Source: Citrobacter amalonaticus (GTDB lineage Bacteria > Pseudomonadota > Gammaproteobacteria > Enterobacterales > Enterobacteriaceae). From it: a stretch of 64,000 nucleotides of DNA. The DNA lies in contig NZ_PQMB01000003.1 of NCBI RefSeq assembly GCF_002918555.1, positions 491 to 64,490 of the forward strand. The letters are read 5' to 3'. Numbering within the stretch: position 1 is the stretch's first letter; each line of letters begins with the position of its first letter. A program made the translations under genes and the position numbers. Below, one piece after another: positions 59,183 to 64,000 of the stretch. The notes under the pieces are model-generated. The model was not told where the DNA came from and did not search any database. It was given only the letters and a program-made list of their open reading frames with translations.

Positions 59183-59218
59183 TGTGTGATACGCATTTTT
59201 GATTTTGCGCAATGCGCA
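59183..59218. promoter_or_regulatory. OL-like operator pair downstream of cI
   Basis: TGCGCAATGCGCA (59206-59218) is a perfect 13-bp palindrome of the OR type, and TGTGTGATACGCA (59183-59195) has one good half site. In lambdoid phages OL lies on the far side of the repressor gene before N; here the leftward genes are gone. Confidence 0.7.
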
Positions 59219-59220
59219 AT

Positions 59221-59435
59221 TTTAATTTATCATGATCCCATCTGATAGTGATGAAACCCGCGTAACAAAGGAATACAGCTTAAATAATGTCAAAAATAGC
59301 CCGATAACGTTTTCTGGTCATTCGACGCATAGCAAAAGCAAGCTCGTGTCGGGTAAAAGCTTGCCTGCACATTATCCCTGGCAGGCAAGCCAATCAACGC
59401 CCCATTCCGGTATACTCCACGAGTATCAATTACGA
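59221..59435. other. Junction between prophage remnant and metabolic module
   Basis: No supported gene. GCTTGCCTGC (59359-59368) and GCAGGCAAGC (59381-59390) form a perfect 10-bp stem with a 12-nt loop; lacking a T-run on the minus strand, it is at best a partial terminator for the transporter gene. The change from phage to bacterial gene content occurs in this stretch. Confidence 0.5.
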
Positions 59436-60908
59436 TTAAAGAATAGAAATGGAAAGTGTCATCATTAAGATATAAGCAATAGTTAGTTGAACGCAGTTAC
59501 GCTTAATAATTTCAAAGGGGGTGACACCAATAAACCCTGATACCGCGATAATAACGCCAGATATGGGTGAGAAACTGCGCCCCAGGCTGGCGGAAAAGTG
59601 TAACGGCACCAGCATTTTGAACACTGAAATACCCGCTCCCTGGGCAACTTCAGCGCTTAGCGGGGCGAAGGCATTAAACACTGTAGCAGTTCCCATAATC
59701 ACTGACCCAAAGAAAATCAGCAGGCTGAAGAGGATAATCATCATGGTGGCATAATGATCCTCGTTGGGGATAAAGCTGAACAAGATGTCAATAAACCCAA
59801 TTTTGATAATACCCGCGACCAGCACCTGGGCGCACAACAGGATTGACACCACCGTGATGAAAGATTGCCCCATTTGGTCAAAAAGTCCCATGACCTTTTC
59901 AGTGGATTTTTTAAGATCCAATGACCTGATCGAGTCAATGAGAAAAGCAATAAAGAATGACAGAATAATGGCTGATACCACATCAATTTTCAATTGCAGG
60001 AAGGAAGGCAAATGCTCTTCGATCAAACTGGAGAACGTAAACAGGATGATCATCGGAACCACGGGCAACAGAGCATAGTAGCCAGGAATATGAGAGGCGA
60101 TTTCAGCCGTTTTTTCGTTTTCTTCCGGCTGCTCGTCGTTAACGCCTTCTTTTTTATCCCAGTATGCCTGCATGATCATGTGGGATATGCCAATCACAAT
60201 GAACAGAATTGCGACTATAGGGATCTGTTTATCAACAAAAAAGGAAAACAAGTCATACCCGGTTATTTCGGAGATGAGTACGCTGCCCGTGGCGGATGGC
60301 CCATAATCAATACAAATCCCGGAAGCAATCACTGAAGCCACTGCCGCCCTGGAGCATCCAATCGAGCGCAATACTGGAAACAGTGTGGTCAACATTAACA
60401 GCGCCAGGCCCGACGGGCTTGAAATAAACAGTGCCAGCACCTGCATCAGAATATAACAAACGCCCAGCAGGATATATTTGGCATTTATTCTCTTTAGCGG
60501 TTTGATACACAGCTCAACCAGTTTTGCCGAGGCGCCAATGTCGTTCATATACCTCGAAAATCCGGCAATCACCATAATAATCAATCCCAGTCTGGCGATG
60601 CTGTCAGAGAAAACAGACTTGATTTCAATGAATATGTCTAAAAACGTTGAGCCTGAGGAAGCTTTGGTCATATCGACATCAGGAAAGAACAGGGCCGTAA
60701 TGATTAATAAACTAATGCCTCCTGTCAGGATCACCGCCTGGGCATAATACTTTTTAGCAATGCCCATACTAACCAGAACGATAACTAAAAATGAAGCTGT
60801 CAGAACGAACGCCTGGGTACCGAACGCTAACTTCAGTGCACCTAAGGCGATAAAACCCAAAATAATGAAGAGCACTATCCTGGCTTGTTTCCCTATTACC
60901 TTTTGCAT
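59436..60908 (-). CDS. DcuC-like C4-dicarboxylate transporter
   Basis: 490 residues from the ATG preceded by AGGTGG; a longer frame upstream lacks conservation. About 12 membrane segments with a hydrophilic loop near 260-290 (WDKKEGVNDEQPEENEKT). Family features: SGLALLMLTTLFPVLRS, CIDYGPSATG and the repeated half near SASLGRSFSPISGVI. DcuC proteins exchange or export fumarate/succinate. Next to a fumarate-forming type of lyase, it may import an amino- or C4-acid substrate or export fumarate or succinate. Divergent from the lyase gene. Confidence 0.8.
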   Translation of the reverse strand: MQKVIGKQARIVLFIILGFIALGALKLAFGTQAFVLTASFLVIVLVSMGIAKKYYAQAVILTGGISLLIITALFFPDVDMTKASSGSTFLDIFIEIKSVFSDSIARLGLIIMVIAGFSRYMNDIGASAKLVELCIKPLKRINAKYILLGVCYILMQVLALFISSPSGLALLMLTTLFPVLRSIGCSRAAVASVIASGICIDYGPSATGSVLISEITGYDLFSFFVDKQIPIVAILFIVIGISHMIMQAYWDKKEGVNDEQPEENEKTAEIASHIPGYYALLPVVPMIILFTFSSLIEEHLPSFLQLKIDVVSAIILSFFIAFLIDSIRSLDLKKSTEKVMGLFDQMGQSFITVVSILLCAQVLVAGIIKIGFIDILFSFIPNEDHYATMMIILFSLLIFFGSVIMGTATVFNAFAPLSAEVAQGAGISVFKMLVPLHFSASLGRSFSPISGVIIAVSGFIGVTPFEIIKRNCVQLTIAYILMMTLSISIL

Positions 60909-60966
60909 GAGCGCCACCTGTGTAGTTTCATTACTTAAATGATATAATCTCATAACCATAAAATCA

Positions 60967-60982
60967 TGTGACATTGATCTCA
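60967..60982. promoter_or_regulatory. Putative CRP site in the transporter/lyase divergent region
   Basis: TGTGACATTGATCTCA matches TGTGA-N6-TCACA at 9 of 10 arm positions. It lies between the divergent transporter and lyase genes. Inverted repeat ATAAC/GTTAT nearby (about 61040-61055) could be the LysR site. By inspection only. Confidence 0.55.
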
Positions 60983-61088
60983 AAAGTAAAAAATGCCATA
61001 AAAACGCTCACTTTCACTTTATCAACATAACACAATGCATATAACATGAGTTATGAAGTCATAATCTTTAAGTGATAAGGAGAGTGCA

Positions 61089-62435
61089 ATGAGTACGGGA
61101 ATGTTTGAGTCATGCATCACAGGACATTGGTTTAATACCAAAGCTAAAGCGATCTGGTCGGATACCGGTACCATTCAGGCCTGGCTTGATGTTGAAGCGG
61201 CACTTGCCCAGGCCCAGGCGCGACTGGGTATGATCCCTCAGGCTGGAGCAGATATTATTTCCCGCTCGGCAAACGTTGAGTTACTTGATATCGAAGCCAT
61301 TAAAAACGGGATACGGGAAACTTGCCATCCGTTCGTCCCGGTATTAAAGGAATTTGAGCGGGCGTGTGGGAAAGAGGCAGCCGGATACATTCACTGGGGT
61401 GCCACAACACAAAATATTTTTGATACCGGAGCCGTGTTGCAGCTGCGTAGCAGTCATAAATTAATGTCCGATTTTCTGGCTAAGACACTGGCTGCATTGA
61501 GGGATTTGGCCGCGACGTCAAAAGATTACGTTCAAGCCGGACGGACCCACGGTCAGCATGCTTTGCCAATTACCTTTGGTTTTAAAGTTGCTGGTTGGTA
61601 CGCTGAACTCTATCGCATTGAAAAAAGACTGAATGACGCTACTGAGGATGCTTTCATCGTTAGTATGGGGGGAGCGGTCGGTACGTTTTCCGCGATGGAA
61701 GGTCATGGCCGGGAAGTGCAGGAAGGGATTGCACGTTTGCTGGAGCTGTCTTCCAGCCCAGTCCCGGTTCGCACATCCTATGACGGCGTGACGCATTATG
61801 TTGCCGTCCTTGGTCAACTCGCTGCCTTTGCCGAAAAAGTCGCAGAAGAACTGATTTTTCTTCAGAGAACTGAAATTGCTGAGCTGGAAGAAAGTTTCCA
61901 TCATGGGAAAGTCGGCAGCTCGACGATGGCGCAAAAACGTAATCCCCAGAACGCTCAGAATCTGGTTGGGCTGGCTCAACTGATGCAGTCGCGAATTCCT
62001 TTATCATACAGATCAATGGTGAGAATGAATGAAGGGGATGCGGCGGAAAGTAATGTCATGGATGTCACACTGCCGGAAGCTGCGATACTTTCAGTGTCGA
62101 TCGCCGAAAATTTACTCAATCTTATCAGTGGATTACAGGTTTATCCCGCAACAATGCTGGAGAATATCCGCCTGACTAAAGGACTGATTCTTTCTGAGTC
62201 AATAATGATGGCCCTGGCAAAAGATATTGGCCGTTCAGAAGCTCACCATCTTCTCTATGAAGCGGCAATGGAATCGGTGCGACATCACTCTTCATTCTCC
62301 GACTGCATCCGTAATCAACTCACCAAAGCGAAAATAAACGTCTCCATTGATATCGAAAGTCTGTTGGACGAAACACGTTATATTGGTGAAGCGGTAAACT
62401 GTGTGGAGTATGTTTTGCAAAATTTAAAACATTAA
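61089..62435 (+). CDS. Fumarase/aspartase-superfamily lyase, PurB/PcaB-like
   Basis: 448 residues. Conserved blocks of the superfamily are present: IHWGATTQNIFDTG (region 1), GRTHGQHALPITFG (region 2) and the signature GSSTMAQKRNP at about 276-286, whose flexible loop holds the catalytic Ser. Closest in pattern to adenylosuccinate lyase and 3-carboxymuconate cycloisomerase. Housekeeping purB lies elsewhere in enterobacteria, so this is a paralogue, probably eliminating fumarate from an N-succinyl or similar substrate. AAGGAG precedes the ATG. Confidence 0.82.
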   Translation: MSTGMFESCITGHWFNTKAKAIWSDTGTIQAWLDVEAALAQAQARLGMIPQAGADIISRSANVELLDIEAIKNGIRETCHPFVPVLKEFERACGKEAAGYIHWGATTQNIFDTGAVLQLRSSHKLMSDFLAKTLAALRDLAATSKDYVQAGRTHGQHALPITFGFKVAGWYAELYRIEKRLNDATEDAFIVSMGGAVGTFSAMEGHGREVQEGIARLLELSSSPVPVRTSYDGVTHYVAVLGQLAAFAEKVAEELIFLQRTEIAELEESFHHGKVGSSTMAQKRNPQNAQNLVGLAQLMQSRIPLSYRSMVRMNEGDAAESNVMDVTLPEAAILSVSIAENLLNLISGLQVYPATMLENIRLTKGLILSESIMMALAKDIGRSEAHHLLYEAAMESVRHHSSFSDCIRNQLTKAKINVSIDIESLLDETRYIGEAVNCVEYVLQNLKH

Positions 62436-62468
62436 CCTGCAGTCGCTCCCTTTATTCAGAATGAATCT

Positions 62469-62497
62469 GTAAGCCCGATACTCACTCTCGGGCTTAC
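62469..62497 (+). terminator. Terminator-like hairpin after the lyase gene
   Basis: GTAAGCCCGA and TCGGGCTTAC form a perfect 10-bp stem with a 9-nt loop between convergent lyase and LysR genes. No long T-run; a further hairpin CGATCGC/GCGATCG lies at about 62519-62536. Confidence 0.65.
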
Positions 62498-62543
62498 ATT
62501 GTTGTAACGCATTGTCTGACGATCGCTTCGCGATCGGCGCAAA

Positions 62544-63467
62544 CTATTTGAAAGCAGGCTTAAATACCCTGGTCTGAGCGGTGATAAAATCGATATAATC
62601 CATACAGAAAGGATTAATGCTATTAAGCAGCGAAAAAAACATCATTTCATCATAAATATCGATATCAATATCTTTTATTATAAAATTATCCTGAGCACGG
62701 TTGGCGAGAGGAAAATCAGGAACTAAACACAATCCCAGGTTTTCGCTAACAAAGCTCAGCGCAACCAGCGAATCAGAAACCTCTGCAACCACATTAATTT
62801 TTATACCAGCCTCTGAAAATACCTTTTTTACCTTTGATGAAAGGATATTCCTTGACGTGTGCATAATTACGTTTCTGAAATTAAAATCACTCAATTCAAT
62901 TTTATCTTTCTTTGCCAGTTCGTGATTTTTATGCATCAGGCAAACAATTTTAGACTTGAATATTGGGTGAGAAGATAACTCAGCGGTTCGGTTATTGATA
63001 TCGGCATTTGCTAAAGCAATGTCTGCTCGCCCCTCTCTGATTTCATTTAACATATCAACTGAGTTAACCACTGAGAAGTTAACTTTTACATTATTTCTCT
63101 CTTTAATATAGCGGGCTGTCAAAGGGGCTAAAAACGAATACGCTATGGTAGGCGTGGTAATCACTCTGATTATTTGAGATGAATGGTTAGCCCAGTTATT
63201 TTCATCAATTCTTTGCAGGGAAGAGAATATGTTTAATATTTCTTCATAAAAGAAAAGAGCTTCCTTCGTGGGGGTTATTCTGCCTTTATCTCTGGTAAAA
63301 AGCACTTTCCCTGATTTTTCTTCAATATTGGCGATGACCTTACTTACCGCTGGCTGGCTGATCCCTAAGTATTCTGCTGCCTGGGTGACAGAGCCTTTTT
63401 CTATAAGGGCTTTGATAATTTCAAAGTCTCTGAATGATGCCCAGCGCACTGACAGGTTTTTTTTCAT
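62544..63467 (-). CDS. LysR-family transcriptional regulator
   Basis: 307 residues from the ATG preceded by GGGAAG. The N-terminal winged HTH (FEIIKALIEKGSVTQAAEYL, GISQPAVSKVI) and C-terminal periplasmic-binding-like effector domain (from about 95) are intact. It is convergent to the lyase gene and presumably regulates the lyase and transporter from their shared divergent region, with the lyase substrate as inducer. That link is inference from neighbourhood. Confidence 0.85.
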   Translation of the reverse strand: MKKNLSVRWASFRDFEIIKALIEKGSVTQAAEYLGISQPAVSKVIANIEEKSGKVLFTRDKGRITPTKEALFFYEEILNIFSSLQRIDENNWANHSSQIIRVITTPTIAYSFLAPLTARYIKERNNVKVNFSVVNSVDMLNEIREGRADIALANADINNRTAELSSHPIFKSKIVCLMHKNHELAKKDKIELSDFNFRNVIMHTSRNILSSKVKKVFSEAGIKINVVAEVSDSLVALSFVSENLGLCLVPDFPLANRAQDNFIIKDIDIDIYDEMMFFSLLNSINPFCMDYIDFITAQTRVFKPAFK

Positions 63468-64000
63468 TTTTTCTTCCCACCGCAGAGATAAAGTTTGACG
63501 CAATCCAACTCGAATAGCATTTTCAGATCCTGTCCCTTAACTTTCACCATCGCCTGCAATTCTATCATATTTCGACATGATTACACGACGTCAAAGTGGA
63601 TTCGGTAACCCCTCCGTGCGGTCGCGCCTTCCGGGCTTTTACCTGCTAACGCGCAGGATGTTGCCTTAAATATTGTTGCCTGTTTTTAGCCCGATTATCT
63701 CTCCCGCACACTGTTGAGCGCTATTTTTAAAATCGCAACGATTTCACGGTTGACTGTGCAGCCGTAAATAGACCCGCTTTAGCTCCATGCACTGTTGAGA
63801 TCCCGGTCATTGACCCTGGCTCAAAATCAGTGCAGCACAAAACACGGCCACCATCCGCTGCGAAAATCGGTTATTAATTTTTGCATGGGTTTGCCCGGGT
63901 GAAGCTGTTCGTGTGAGATGGGGAATATCAATACGGATACCAACCTGCGGAATATTCCGGCTGAGTGAATAAAGCGGTAATAGCCTGGAAATAATAATAC
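63468..64000. other. Non-coding right end with an IS-terminus relic
   Basis: No supported gene over about 530 bp. At 63774-63820 it contains a sequence about 85% identical by eye to the IS3-family terminus at 50,756, including the end of an OrfB frame on the minus strand (NSAWS then stop). The remainder shows no feature I can name. Confidence 0.55.
63774..63820 (-). repeat. Relic of an IS3-family element terminus
   Basis: GTAAATAGACCCG followed by TTTAG, TCCATGCA and TTGAGATCCCGG, in the same order as the 3' end of the IS element at 50,756-50,802. Homology starts sharply at GTAAATAG in both places, so this is probably the IS tip. The rest of the element is not present rightwards in recognisable form. 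Confidence 0.65.

Larger units (their letters stand above)
53160..59220. mobile_element. Lambdoid prophage remnant: immunity, replication and lysis segment
   Basis: From right to left: repressor cI with operators, Cro-like protein, replication protein O, antirepressor, antiterminator Q, unassigned gene, holin, endolysin, Rz/Rz1. This is the standard lambdoid order. Head, tail, integrase, N and recombination genes are absent; the lysis end abuts the IS cluster and the left-arm side ends at 59.2 kb. It cannot make particles alone. Confidence 0.88.

Noticed and set aside
63504..64000. Right-hand attachment site of the island
   Set aside because: Searched by eye for the ssrA 3' end (CGGGTTCAACTCCCGCCAG) and did not find it; the only recognisable repeat is an IS tip.

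Overview
The window is an enterobacterial chromosome segment. The first 24 kb follows the conserved order rrn promoter, clpB-pgeF-rluD, bamD, raiA, pheLA, tyrA-aroF, yfiL, yfiRNB, rplS-trmD-rimM-rpsP, ffh, ypjD, corB, grpE, nadK, recN, bamE, rnfH-ratA, smpB. A BapA-type giant adhesin with its own type I secretion genes sits between smpB and ssrA, an arrangement I know from Salmonella and relatives. NadK and several other proteins read closer to E. coli/Citrobacter. I therefore favour Citrobacter or a close Salmonella relative, without claiming a species.

Layout. 1-24,256: housekeeping genes with readable control sites (an rrn P1 promoter at the left edge, sigma-32 promoters before clpB and grpE, a CRP site before raiA, the phe attenuator, TyrR boxes before aroF, LexA boxes before recN). 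24,257-25,057: non-coding, containing a roughly 155-bp hairpin-rich element between 16-bp direct repeats. 25,058-41,376: a 3827-residue Ig-repeat adhesin followed by a TolC-like outer membrane protein, an ABC exporter and a membrane fusion protein, all one operon by spacing. 41,449-41,811: tmRNA gene ssrA, whose 3' end is the insertion site of the foreign DNA that follows.

41,812 to the right end is a mosaic island. Block (a), about 41.9-50.8 kb, is an integrative mobilizable element: a P4-type integrase, a second integrase remnant, a Septu-like PtuA/PtuB defence pair whose ATPase gene is frameshifted by a 4-bp tandem duplication, a MobC-like protein, a MOBQ relaxase, a hairpin cluster that may hold oriT, and unassigned genes. 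Block (b), about 50.8-53.16 kb, is an IS3-family (IS407-like) element broken by a degraded IS110-family element. Block (c), about 53.16-59.2 kb, is the immunity, replication, antitermination and lysis part of a lambdoid prophage (cI, cro-like, O, antirepressor, Q, an unassigned gene, holin, SAR endolysin, Rz/Rz1) with clear 13-bp operators; structural and recombination genes are absent. Block (d), 59.4-63.5 kb, is a small metabolic module: a DcuC-like transporter, a fumarase/aspartase-superfamily lyase and a LysR regulator, followed by another IS-end relic. No second copy of the ssrA 3' end was seen, so the island probably continues past the window.

The best candidates for new biology are the PtuAB locus with its reversible-looking frameshift and nearby unassigned genes, the uncharacterised transporter/lyase/LysR module, and two hairpin-cluster intergenic regions. 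All functional assignments come from reading motifs and remembered family features; no search was run.
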